Shown here piece by piece: positions 38,783 to 49,502 of a DNA stretch of 64,000 nucleotides; positions within the stretch are counted from its first letter, which is position 1, and each line of letters begins with the position of its first letter. The DNA is from Cadophora sp. MPI-SDFR-AT-0126. Its lineage: Eukaryota > Ascomycota > Leotiomycetes > Helotiales > Ploettnerulaceae. A model generated the notes under the pieces. It did not search any database. It worked only from the letters and a program-made list of their open reading frames with translations, and was not told the origin of the DNA. The position numbers and the translations under genes were made by a program. The stretch is from NCBI GenBank assembly GCA_020747065.1, contig JAGMVK010000019.1, positions 868,001 to 932,000 of the forward strand, read 5' to 3'.

Positions 38783-39786
38783 CTATGCCTTCTTAGGGGT
38801 TGCCTTCTTCTTTGGTGCGGCCTTCTTCGTTGCTGGTGTCTTGGGGGTGGTCTTGGTGACGCGTCCGGACTTCGTCTTGCCGAGGACAGCTGGCTTCTCG
38901 ACAACTGCAGGAGCCTACAGAAGGTTAGAGATGTCCAGTATGAAGTCGATGAACTTACATCCTTAGCAGCAGCAGCCTTCTTTGGTTTGGCAGCAGCCTT
39001 GGGCTTTGCAACCTTTGGCTTAGCCTCAGCCTTCTCCTTCTTTGGTGCCTTTGCCTTGGGGGCAGCCTTGGGCTTTGCGGTCTTGGCAGCAGCGGGCTTC
39101 TTTGTGGTTGTGGCCTTCTTCACAGCAGGCTTCTTGTCGCTAGCCTTCTTCTCGGCCTTGGGCTTGGGGGCAGCCTTCGCAGCAGCTGGCTTGGGCTCCT
39201 TCTTCGCAAGCTTGGTTCCTCCGGAGCTTCCTATGAAGGGTCAGATAATGCCATGTAAGGAACAAGTTCAGACGCGTACCCTTTGGTTGAGCGAAGACAC
39301 CCTTCTCAACACCAGACTTGAGGGCTCTGTTGAACAGAGAGTCGAACATGGCATCGGCGGCATTGATCTTGTTGTTGGCTCGGACGTACTTCTTGAGGGC
39401 GATACGGCTAGGCGGGAGTTAGCATGGACCAGGTAAACAAACGACGCGTCGAAGTATGTTGAAAGTTCGGATGTGCAGTGGGAGAAGTCGTACCTTGAAC
39501 CATTGCGCTGGAAATAATATTAGCAGGAAGAAAGACACGGGAAGGGAGTGAAACTTACATCCTTCAAGTTGACGATAGCATCAGTGATCATGTCTAAAGT
39601 AACGCGTCAATAAAAGCTCTGATAAAAAAATCTGAAGCTGGCACCAGCTGCAGGCTATCGAGGCGACCAGAAAATAATGTGCATTCATGCGATGCGACGT
39701 TGTGGTGGATGAGTATAGAGCTTACCTTGGTAGGAGGCATGCTCGGAGGCGGCCTTGGGCTTGGTGGTGGTAGACTTTGGAGGCAT
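38783..39786 (-). CDS. Histone H1 (linker histone)
   Basis: Binds linker DNA and the nucleosome dyad and compacts chromatin. Six exons (39786-39726, 39593-39559, 39507-39494, 39407-39280, 39230-38959, 38914-38783) sum to 642 nt, 213 aa. The start is MPPKSTTTKPKAASEHASYQ. The winged-helix globular domain covers about residues 14-80 (DMITDAIVNLKDRNGSSRIA, then YVRANNKINAADAMFDSLFN and GVEKGVFAQPKG). The rest is the classic Lys/Ala/Pro tail with many AKPKA-type repeats, ending KKKATPKKA. The third exon is only 14 nt (RNGSS). The gene contains four ACGCGT sites, three in introns. An inverted CCAAT box (ATTGG, 40086-40090) lies about 300 bp upstream. Confidence 0.96.
38859..39607. promoter_or_regulatory. 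Cluster of ACGCGT (MluI cell-cycle box) sites in histone H1
   Basis: ACGCGT occurs at 38859-38864, 39272-39277, 39444-39449 and 39602-39607, with a fifth at 38331-38336 downstream of the gene. This is the core of the MCB element bound by MBF (Mbp1/Swi6) in G1/S control in yeasts. Function here is inferred from motif density. Confidence 0.4.
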
Positions 39787-42700
39787 CTTGTTGAAGAATT
39801 GATGTAGATTTGTAGAATGGATACGAGTATCAGATAAGAGAAGAGTAAGGATCGAAGACGATATTCAGATTGGGTCGCGTTGGGTGTTGTGGTTGACGTG
39901 AATGTGGTGATGGGGAAAGTCAGGAAAGGTCGCAAGTTCCGGGGCGGGGGTGCCGTTGACTTAAAATACTCCCAGAGAATGGACCGAGTGATTTGGCTGC
40001 TAGCGCATCAATTAGCGTCCTTTCCTGCCAGAAACCTTTTCTCTCGCCTAGCAGGTGCGAGGGACGTTAGAAGTGACAAAGCTCTGATTGGCCAGAAGAT
40101 ACTGATCACACGATGAGAGAGGCTCCCTCTCACCAAGAGAGACACCCACGCCCTCCAATTCCTTCGCCCACCTCCCGACCAAGATGCGATGTGCCAACGC
40201 ATCAATCTCGTTGTGGATTGTCAACCTTTACATCCTCTCCTAGTCTATCCAAATTCTTTCAGCAATTGATTTATGAGTATTCTAGCATTGTCGAACTTGC
40301 CGCATGATATCAAAGTCGTCAAACGTCGAGATCGCTCAATTCCAAAAGACGTCCTAATGCGACTTCGATGACTGCACCACAAAAACACTCTAGTATGGTA
40401 CCAGTTGTTAATGTGATCGAACTTGTCATCGTATGAAAGCACACTGAAAAGCGGGAAAGTCAAATTCGAGCGCGTCGAGAGCAAATCGCTGGAGAAAGCT
40501 GCGTGATTGATTTCTCGAAGATGAAGCCATCACGATTTTTCCACCTCCAGCGATCAACCATCAACCTCCGTCATCCACCACCATTTTATTATTCTCCGAT
40601 GCATATTCTGAATTCTACGATTGAATCTCTACAGTTCTATGTGCGGATAATTATTTTATTTTGTGGTTGTCACTTTTGTTGAGGGTTTTAAGAAATGTCG
40701 TGTTTGAAAGTTCGCGCGATTTTTTTGCGACCGTGATGCGAATCATCCACACCTCCCATCTCCTCCCACAAGATCTTGGCACAAACTCTACTCTTTCTCG
40801 TGGTCTCCATTCTTGATGGATAATGTCTTTACATTGCTTCCTTAGTTTCGTGGTACATTTTGTGAGAGAATATCTCTTTCCGGTCCTCGAAAGGCGGATA
40901 GGCCCAGGCAGCCGGTGTGACTCGACCTTCGTCCAGCCGTCGCCTTGCCTCACATTTGCCTACATCACGATCCGTGTCCTACCATCCAAGGCACCTCCTT
41001 GTTTTCTCTCATCGACAACCATTTTCAGTCATGATTTCAACGAAGATCAGTCGAGGTTTCTCCCGGATGTGTGCTCGGCACCCGAAACGGTTGTGCGACC
41101 GGCAAAATCGAAACTCTGATTTTGAGCCTGAGATCCCACAAGATCGACACAAAATCGGCAGCGATCACTTTCAACGAGGTTTACAGTAACCAGATTCAAC
41201 TTTCATTCAATCGCGGCTCGCTTTCGAGGATGTGTCGATGGTGGAAATGTCATCTTGAGCGGGCACAGCTTCTGCACGATCGGCGTCCATCCATTCCGAG
41301 CATCCTACAACACCTATGTCGCAACTCAGGCTCAGGACATTCAACTCCACATGACACTGCCTACTATCATATATGTATGCCAGTTGGATATTTTTTTCGC
41401 CTTGACCATCCATCTGTTTGGCATATGGAATAAACGCAAACAAAATATGCACATCTAAGCCTCACAGCAGCATCGTTTATGGACCAGCGCTCGCAATGCC
41501 TTCACGCCAGTGAAGTACCTCCATCACTCCTGCATCAACGAACAACAGTCACAGCGACGTGAATTTGTTCTTGCAGAGCAGAATGTTGCCAGCCTCGTAC
41601 TCTCTCATTCCCACGGCAACTTCGGAGATCTTGGCAATCGCAGCCGCATGACCTTCGCCACCCCGGGTCGCAATCATTCTTCGCCCAACAATGAAGGCAT
41701 CAATAATCGAAAGCGCCACTTGAATGTGCTCAATTTATCTCAGGGCATTTCATTGTCGAGATGGACTGCAGATTTATTCTTGCTCGCCACCCGGTTGTCA
41801 GCTTTTCCTTCGCCGCGGCTGGACGGCCTGTGCGAGCATCATCATCGCGACTCTCCAACGTCAACAAAATACAACTTGCTCCAGCAACTTTACGAGCCCA
41901 GCAGATTTATCATTATCTTTGCCCTTCAACCCCTTCACCAGATTCGGACTCTATCTCTCCCAAACACGACGCATCCATCTTCCGAGCCATTGCGCAATGC
42001 ACCCAATCCGATCAGACACAGCCTACTACAGTTGCCATCCCAAATTCGACTTCGACCCTCTGCCATAGAACCTCACTGAGCCCTCAAAGACGACTAGCAA
42101 CCAAGATCCAAATAGTGACTACATTTATTCTCCACAGGTTGGTGCTGGCACCTGTGCTGCTAGTTGTACGAGCACTGTTGATGTGTCATGAAAACCAAAC
42201 ATGCTTACTCATAGCCGAGATCGGTTACGAGAATAGGAGGGCGAGTCACGTGTGATCAATATCATTCTCATCGACTTCTCCCGGCCCCAGACCGAGACTG
42301 TTTTGAACGACGGCTCTGCGAAATAAGTCTGGTTCTTTATTGCGTATTGCGTGGACGGATATAGCCTTCTTTGGCCCACTACGATTATATTATATATCAC
42401 GTGAGTTGATCGTGATGTGCTTTCCTGCCTCTACTTTTTTATCTACCCCTCACTTCCCGCACGAGAACATTCTCCAATTGCATACTTCCCTTCCAGATAA
42501 CATCCCATGCCTATGTGGCTATAATACAAATAGTCACGTGAGTATCAGCGCCACTCACCAGCCTCCAACAGCCGCTCCACCTGACAAGCCTCCCTCGCCT
42601 TGTAAATAAAGAAATGCTTTCAAAAGAGAGATCTCATTCCGCCGGCTCCGCAATCGGATTACTGCCAAGGTTATGCAGAGATAGCACACGCCAGCAGAAA

Positions 42701-43962
42701 ACAGCGCGCAACCGGATAACACGTTTGCCGCCCTTTCCAAGGACATGAGGCACGAAGTGAATGTTCTCACCGCGATTCTGTACATCAATCCGTAAATTCA
42801 ATGGCGGATATCGCATCTAGTGACAACGAAAGGACGCTTGACAACAATGTCTATGTTCCCAGCAATCGCCGTCAGTTTCACTGTCTGGCTCCATCCTGTC
42901 GAGTTCTAGTACGAGCAGGATATTAAGAACAAGTGCTCCTGGTCTATGCTTACATGACTGCTTGGACTATACTCGCGAGGTCAATATCATCTTTTATGGG
43001 TTGGATGAGTATTATTCTACTGGCTGTACAGGAATCTCTTCGGAAGCTTAAATACTATGCCATTCTAATCGTCAAATTCATTTATACCTGAGGCACTGTC
43101 TAGTGATGTATTGAGTTCCTACTTACCTTCATATTCACTCACTGCCGCCACTCGTGAAATGAAAACCTTCCTTAGCCGGATTATATCATCTTGATGACCA
43201 GCTGAGAGCTAAAAATGTGTATAAATACCTCACCACATGCCCCCAGAAATCCTCACCAACGCGGAAAATCGGGTAGCATATCTGAAATGGCGGGCGTAGA
43301 GGATCGCTAGGAGGGAATAAGATCCCCTTGATAGAAATTGCATTTTAGATAATCTTACGCTAGAATTGTAAGCACGCTTTTCCCATTCCATCTCCATTGA
43401 GAGTCAATGAGATTCATGAACTCTAGCTGAAGCTCAAGCTCAGGTGAGGTATTGTCAATTGCCAAGTTGTCATCGATACTTGTTTCACTGTCAATACTCT
43501 ATGTTTCAAATACCTCGACTTGATATTAATCGCTAGAGTTATCCCACAAATCTCTGGTTCTCCTCTCCATTGTAGCCATCCACTTGGTGAGTGCCAAATG
43601 TCCATCGGACCAATCCCACAGGAGTGACGTTCGACATGTACCTGCCGACTAGGTACCTTGGTTTCACAGTTTTCTTTGTTCGACTCAAGGTCTGGGAGGT
43701 ATTTATACTAGTACTTGGTGATGGAGACGAAGTGCCACACGCAATCAAAGCCAGTTGTGTATAGCAAATAAGAACGGATGAGACACAGTAAGGAGGGAGT
43801 AAATAGTGACTAGAAGACATAAAGCAAATGCCAACAGCAAGAAATGGTGGCAGTGGAAATATTTCCTTACGTCACATACAAAATTAAGGACTTATAAAAT
43901 ACACACAACGTCTCCGTCCTTCAGATCCAGCTCAACCTATTACTCAAAACCACTTATCCAAC
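39787..43962. other. Long intergenic region, no supported gene
   Basis: About 4.2 kb between histone H1 and the formaldehyde dehydrogenase gene. Several overlapping plus-strand ORFs at 40823-42255 lack family motifs, and at least the one at 41510 lacks an ATG, so I do not call them. The H1 promoter lies at 39787-40150. Three CACGTG sites cluster at 42247-42540. 43,000-43,900 is A/T-richer and empty. Confidence 0.5.
42246..42541. promoter_or_regulatory. Cluster of three TCACGTG sites
   Basis: TCACGTGT at 42246-42253 and perfect palindromes TCACGTGA at 42397-42404 and 42534-42541 occur at spacings of 151 and 137 bp in DNA with no gene. This matches the Cbf1/centromere-element-I-like and bHLH core; the role is unknown. 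Confidence 0.4.
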
Positions 43963-45549
43963 TCAGAATCCACCATTGGGATGAATCAACACCTTCGTAT
44001 ACCCGTCCTCCCTCCTATCAAACTTCGTGTACGCACCAGGTGCGTCGTCAATTCCGATCTCATGCGAAACGACAAATGACGGCTTCGCACGACCAGAAAT
44101 GATCATGTCGCGAAGGTAGCGATTATAAGCTTTGACGTTGCATTGTCCGGTACCGATCGTAAGTCCCTATATTCCAGTCAGCTCGTTCCATTGACATGCA
44201 ACAGAAGAAGCGAAAATATCCGAGTAACTCGAATGAGGTGTATCACCAACCTTCTCAAACAATTTCCCAAAACTAATCAACAACATCCCCTGCCCCGAAT
44301 TCTCATCCGGCGCCCCGGGATCACTCGGAACATACAACCCAGGAACCCCGATCCCACCCGTCGGTCTCGTAACCTTGATACAATTCTCCAACACAATACT
44401 CGGCGCCTCCTTCTTCCCATCCTTCGCCGAAGCCTGATATCCAACCGCATCTACACTCCTATCCACCATGCCACCATTCAACTTGATAATCTCCTCCACC
44501 GCATCAACCTTGCTGAAATCAACAGCCACGCACCCGATTTTCTCAGCGGCTGCAAGACGCTCTTTGACGGCATCGATGACGTAGACCTTTGAGGCGCCGC
44601 GCAGGACAGCGCTGTACGCGGCCATGAGACCTACGGGCCCGGCGCCGAAGACAGCGATGGATTCGCCGGGTTTGAAGCCTGAGAGGACGACGCCGTGCCA
44701 GCCTGTTGGGAAGATGTCTGCGAGGAGGATGAAATCTGCTTCGTGGTCTGTGCCGGCTGGAAGGGGAAGGCAATTGAAATCTGCGTACGGAACGCGGATA
44801 TATTGTGCTTGACCGCCCTGATATGGTCCCATGGCTGTAGACATACATCAGATTAGCTATATACTCAAAGCAACACGGCGACTTGGACCCGTGACTGAAT
44901 CGTCACTGGGGTAGACATACCGACATAACCATACGCGCCTCCAGCGAAACCGGGGTTTACACCTGTACAGAAGGCCGTACGACCCTCCTCACAGTTCCTG
45001 CAACGTCCATCGGCGACGTTGAATGGCATGACTACTCTGTCGCCTTTCTTGAGGAGTGAGACACCACTCCCGGCTTCGATGATAACGCCCATGTTTTCAT
45101 GGCCTGTAACTCGTTAGCTTCTACTGGTTGTGAAGAGAGGAGGGTTGTCCACGCAGTACTTACCGAAACATAATCCACCCTTTGCGGCGGTTCGTCCTTG
45201 ATACACTAAGGATGGGGTGTCAGTACTTCCAATCTTGGTGACGGTTTGAAAGAGCTAAAAGTGATCGAAAAGGGTTTGAAAAGATTTGTCTAGAGATACG
45301 TGACTTAGGAGAGGCAAGACCTACTATGCAAATCCGATCCGCAAATTGCGGCCGTTGTCACTTTAACCAATGCATCATCGGGGTGCTCAAGCTTTGGCAG
45401 AGGACGCTCCTCAACAGTCACCTTGAAGGGTTCTATGCAACTTCATCAGTACTAGTTCTTCCTCTCGATCATCACCCAGATTACTGGAAAGGAGACAGAA
45501 AAGACATGCCTTGATAGACCACAGCCTTCATAGTCTGAGTTTGAGACAT
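43963..45549 (-). CDS. Glutathione-independent formaldehyde dehydrogenase
   Basis: Zinc-dependent, NAD-linked medium-chain dehydrogenase related to Pseudomonas FdhA; detoxifies formaldehyde or a related aldehyde. Six exons (45549-45510, 45432-45325, 45205-45164, 45103-44921, 44834-44251, 44166-43963) sum to 1161 nt, 386 aa. Landmarks: MKAVVYQEPFKVTVEERPLP at the start, catalytic zinc ligands in AICGSDLHMYQGRTA and GHENMG, structural-zinc cysteines in RCRNCEEGRTAFC, MGPYQGGQAQYIRVPYADFN, the nucleotide-binding GAGPVGLMAA and the C-terminal IHPNGGF. The NAD fold and the insertion around the substrate pocket fit the PFDH-like subgroup. The first intron has a GC donor (GCATGT). It shares an upstream region of 787 bp with the divergent ABM gene. 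Confidence 0.92.
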
Positions 45550-46336
45550 CGTGATTGGTCTGCAGTTCTCTTGTACTTCTCGACTTGACTTTCTGTTATG
45601 TTTTGCTTACTTTTGGTTTGACTCAGTCGGAAACGTTCCAGAGAAGTAGACAAATCGTGCAGCATCCGAGTTTAAGAAAGAATAATCGAAGAACGGGGAG
45701 TAGAGGAGAACCCCCTATTCTTACTGTCCTCCTTCTTATTCCCTCGAACCCCTCTAACCCCTCATTCCTCATCTCACTCCGTAGTATCCGTCGAGCTTAC
45801 ACGCCAATTCGTGCCAACTCGAATGAGCTCATACGACAGGCTGTACCCCGCATTGCGGGGTCAAATATGACAGACTAGGGGATGATTGTCTGAATGCATC
45901 ATAGACAAGGGCTTTATTTGGAACTGGTTCTTTAGACCAAGCTGGACTCTCGGTATTGGTATGTTGGTGTTGGTGATGGGAGGGCGATATGATGTGAGGT
46001 GGAGGTGGTCTGGCCTGGGTGAACTCCGGGTTTCGTCCGAAGTCAGCCGAGGCGATGTATTGCTGTGACGAACTTTAAGCTCGACCTTTGAGCTTAATGC
46101 CGCGGCGATAAGGAAGGGTACTGATAAATAATCCTGTATCGAAGCGAGCTTAGCGAACGGACGAATGGCCGCCGATGATGAGCGGGGGTCGACGTTCGGA
46201 CTTTAAAAAAATATATGTAAGGAGAGATACAAGACGTATTTTGATATCAAACTCTACCACCAAAGTCCAAGCACCAAGCAAAGATACGCCCGCTGTCAGA
46301 GAACCGACTAAAACCAGCAGATCGAATCAACCAACC
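45550..46336. other. Divergent promoter region, FDH / ABM protein
   Basis: Separates the minus-strand formaldehyde dehydrogenase from the plus-strand ABM gene, so it must contain both promoters. No defined element recognised. Confidence 0.5.
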
Positions 46337-46824
46337 ATGTCTATCCAAGTTGTCGCAATTATCACCCCAGCTGCGGGGAAGGAAGCTCGTGTGAGTCCTC
46401 GGATTCGACAGGTGTTGTAAGACCGCAATACTGACGAGGTTCCCCTCTCTCCAGCTCAAAGAACTCTTGACCGGCCTTGCCGAGAAGGTCTCCAAGAACG
46501 AGAAGGACGTCGTAGGTCCAATCAAACGTTCTTAGAATGTGGTCTGATTCTGACACGGTTGCGTAGTCAAAGTATCAAATCTTCGAGCAGTTCAATGGCG
46601 AGAATGGCAATGTCTTTGTAGTTGAGGAAACTTGTGAGTTGTCTGGCCAAATGGATAGGGCCGTTGCTGACGAAGTCGTAGATGATAACCGGGCGGCGTT
46701 TGACGCCCATTTCAAGACGGAGTACTTCCAAGCCTTGGGAGCGGCTGTTCAGGGAGAGCAATTAGTCAGCGCTCCGATTGATATCAAGACTATCAAGCCT
46801 ATCGGCGGGTTCGCTTCCAGATGA
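46337..46824 (+). CDS. Antibiotic biosynthesis monooxygenase (ABM) fold protein
   Basis: Small stand-alone ABM/dimeric alpha-beta-barrel protein. Four exons (46337-46390, 46455-46511, 46567-46633, 46682-46824) sum to 321 nt, 106 aa. Landmarks are MSIQVVAIITPAAGKEARL, then a helix (LKELLTGLAEKVSKNEKDV), the KYQIFEQFNG and FVVEETYDNRAAFDAHFKTE stretch and YFQALGAA. The EETY junction is created by removing a 48-nt intron (46634-46681); reading through instead gives a less family-like sequence, so the intron is preferred. Members include quinone-modifying monooxygenases and many proteins of unknown substrate. Divergent from the formaldehyde dehydrogenase gene. Confidence 0.82.
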
Positions 46825-47410
46825 GGAGGTTGATCAGAAAAGCATACCGAGGGTATGTATCGATGACTTAGACGATGTTCATAGGTAGAATTCGAATGAA
46901 CAGGTTCTTTACTGCTTTCTTCCATATAGCTCATGCCGTCAACTGCTGTAAGGTGATCACCAAGAGGAAACTTATCATCTCGGCGGATCGCTCCTCGCGA
47001 CTATCAGGCAGCAAAAATTTCGACCCTCTTATGTCATACAAAGCTACCCTTCTCAGCACATCCTCGCTGTTATTCTCGATGATATTGAAAGGGGAGGAAG
47101 GCATGGGATTGATGAAAACTGGGGAAAACACATTGATTTGCAAAAACTGGCACGTCGTGCCCGTTGGGGTCAACCTCCAGGGAGTTCGTCGAACAGGAGA
47201 GAGGGATTGTTTTTGGAAATTAGGATCGAGGACACGGGGATGTGAACATGAGATAATGTGTACAATAGTACCATACCGAGCAAGAATCCTTTCGTGAATT
47301 GAGCTGACGTCAAAGGGAGGTCTACCCCAAAATGCTATGAGTACAAGAAACGAATCTATTCCTTCTTCATAACTTGCGAAACTGGACTTGGAAGCAACTA
47401 CCAGTGAACC
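46825..47410. other. Intergenic, nothing supported
   Basis: 3' flanks of the convergent ABM and GPI-type genes. A plus ORF at 46875-47297 has no supporting composition or motif. Confidence 0.45.
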
Positions 47411-48250
47411 TTACAGAAGGCACATCCCAGCAGCAACGACCGAAATTGTCAACAGCATCGTGAACTGTATATTCCCAACTTTCACGAGCGTTGCAGAGCT
47501 GTTACCGGTGGTAGCTGCTGCCTCGGTCGATGCTCCACTGTCAATTCCCTTGCCAGTCGTTCCAGCCATACCCAGAGCAGCACAAGCATCCATGAAAGTC
47601 TTGTTACTCTGCAATTTCGTCAACTCCGCCTGAGCCTGCACCGCCTCGGCTTTGATCTTGTCTGCTTTCGTAGTGTTGCCCTTCGTCGCTTTGTCGAGAA
47701 CGGTCTGATTATTCGCTTTGGCAATGAATTTCTCAAGCTGCTTCATATCCTTGCACTGGTCCTTCTGTAGAATTTCCGGACAAGCTGCCTGCAGTGTCGA
47801 GTTGCTGGTCAGAGCTTGAAGTTTTGTTGCTGCTGTGGAAGCTTTGGCTTGGATGGCTGCAATTTTGGTCGCATTGTTTTCTGTCTTAGCGGCAACGGCC
47901 GTGGTATTGGACGCGAATGCAATAAATGCCTGAAGCTCGAAGGTCTCCTCACAGCGGTCTTCTTGCTCCTCAGAAGCATTTATGATAGCACAGTCTGAAA
48001 CCAATGTGGCGTTGCTTTGCAATGTGGTAAGCTGTGTCGCTGCAGCAGATGCCTCGGCTTGCAGTTGCGCAACCTTGGCGGCATCGTTCTTGGTGACCTC
48101 TTCCAATTTGGTGGTGTTTGAGGCCAAATCAACAAACTTCTGGAGCTTCCTAATCTGCTTGCATTGCGACTTTTCGGACACCGCTTTATCACTCTTAGCA
48201 GCGACTGAGATGGTCAGAAGAAGAGGAAGGATGATGGATCGAAATTGCAT
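47411..48250 (-). CDS. Secreted, probably GPI-anchored three-repeat protein
   Basis: Single-exon gene, 279 aa, not recognised as a named family. It has a signal peptide (MQFRSIILPLLLTISVAA), three tandem helical repeats of about 65-70 residues, a Ser/Thr/Gly-rich spacer and a hydrophobic C-terminus (FTMLLTISVVAAGMCLL) typical of GPI addition. Each repeat opens with a cysteine (QCKQIRKLQKF, RCEETFELQAF, QCKDMKQLEKF), has ASNTT or ANNQT, an Ala-rich middle (QAEASAAATQL, QAKASTAATKL, KAEAVQAQAEL) and closes with a cysteine (LVSDC, LQAAC, FMDAC). This suggests a small helical hairpin tied by one disulfide per repeat. Several N-glycosylation sites are present. A cell-surface or wall role is inferred. 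The start ATG is at 48250. Confidence 0.85.
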   Translation of the reverse strand: MQFRSIILPLLLTISVAAKSDKAVSEKSQCKQIRKLQKFVDLASNTTKLEEVTKNDAAKVAQLQAEASAAATQLTTLQSNATLVSDCAIINASEEQEDRCEETFELQAFIAFASNTTAVAAKTENNATKIAAIQAKASTAATKLQALTSNSTLQAACPEILQKDQCKDMKQLEKFIAKANNQTVLDKATKGNTTKADKIKAEAVQAQAELTKLQSNKTFMDACAALGMAGTTGKGIDSGASTEAAATTGNSSATLVKVGNIQFTMLLTISVVAAGMCLL

Positions 48251-49502
48251 CTTGATATTTGTTTGGGAGGAAAGTTGAGAATGCTAAAAGGCATGTACTG
48301 GAAAGCGGGCCAGCCGATGAAATTATCGGAAGAGAAGAAGAAATGAGAAGCGCATATGAAGATCCCAAGATAGTGAAAGATAGAGAAGGGCGTTGATGAG
48401 AGGGGTAATAAGTGTATGCCCTGTGTTTGAACGCATTGAGATGAGGACTGTCACCCAGGGTTTCAGATGCCAAGCATTCAATGACACTCCAAGCCTACAA
48501 CTCGTTCGGCTTCTGATATGCAGCTCCTCGAACTCAGACCGTCGGACTGGACTGACGCGGCCTCGAACACCAGGAGGTTCTTCTTGCCGATACTATCTTC
48601 ATCTGAGGATGTGAGACCTTGGCTCGAAGCAAATAGAAACATCTCATAGGCCTGGTCATCCACGATTGGTTTCGTTGCAGTTGGAAGCTTCTGTAAAGTT
48701 TGTTTCCAGTGTTTCCACTCATGGCATCTAGTCATGTCATCCGCACAGACGTGACACTTTGGATGTCGAGGATAAGGATTCGCAAGTGGAGTTGAAACAA
48801 ATTCAACGACTGAAATAGACAAGCGAGGCCTTTTGATTTCCCACTAAGCCTAGTTGGGCCGTCAGGTGCTGTATCAGAAGCAAATGTATTTTCAGAATTA
48901 GGTTAATCGGATTATCTGCGGGGAAATCTGATCAATATCCCTTAATGGGACATTATGCGCCAGATCATATAATGTAGACATATTATGATGGTCATGTGAT
49001 CATGGACATTATTGAGAAATCATCTGTCACGACATCACTGCTGTTCGTCCTGGCAGATTTTGGAACTTTTAACTCAGTAGTCACTGTCATAGCTATACAA
49101 ACTATACATTTTTGGAGATTTTCAAGTACATACCATCGTACTATGTTTATGACAGCCTGGTAGATGACGCGGAGTTCGCGGGGCGAGCTTCCATTGAGGC
49201 GTTTGTTGGCAAATTGCATGTGCTCTCCCATTCCTCAGATATCAACCTCCCCTTTATCTTGCGTTTCTTGCAAACCAACACAAGCATGAAGGTATACATG
49301 CGCCGGCTTAGTCGAATCAATATGTCACTGAAAGCAAGATAGCCCGAAGGTGAGACTTGGCAGGCTGAAAACAGGACGGTAAACTGATGACGTTCGTAGC
49401 TCGATGGCTGCGCTTTTGTGAGACAGCCGGGCGAACAACTTCCTCGAGATTCCGCGATATCAGTCGCCAGACACCTATCCATAGAACCATATATCCTCAA
49501 AG
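48251..49502. other. Intergenic with one doubtful minus ORF
   Basis: Contains the promoter of the GPI-type gene. A minus ORF at 48478-48822 has ordinary amino-acid composition and a possible acceptor (CTATTTCAG) directly before it, with an internal ATG at 48735 (MTRCHEWKHWKQTLQKLP). No upstream exon could be assigned. 48,880-49,100 is A/T-rich. Confidence 0.4.
48478..48822 (-). CDS. Doubtful hypothetical exon
   Basis: Open for 115 codons from a plausible splice acceptor at 48823, with KCHVCADDMTRCHEW suggesting a small Cys/His cluster. No ATG at its upstream end; the first internal ATG would give 85 aa. Could be the last exon of an unresolved gene, or chance. Confidence 0.25.
   Translation of the reverse strand: MSISVVEFVSTPLANPYPRHPKCHVCADDMTRCHEWKHWKQTLQKLPTATKPIVDDQAYEMFLFASSQGLTSSDEDSIGKKNLLVFEAASVQSDGLSSRSCISEAERVVGLECH

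Noticed and set aside
41510..42255. Overlapping plus ORFs in the long intergenic region
   Set aside because: The longest begins at GTG not ATG, the overlapping frames are all equally poor, and none has family motifs.
46634..46681. Reading the ABM gene straight through without intron 3
   Set aside because: The frame stays open, but it inserts 16 unrelated residues into EETYDNRAAFDAHF, a conserved block; a GTGAGT donor and GTAG acceptor are present.
46875..47297. Plus ORF of 140 codons after the ABM gene
   Set aside because: No recognisable domain; position is the 3' flank of the ABM gene; no splice evidence.
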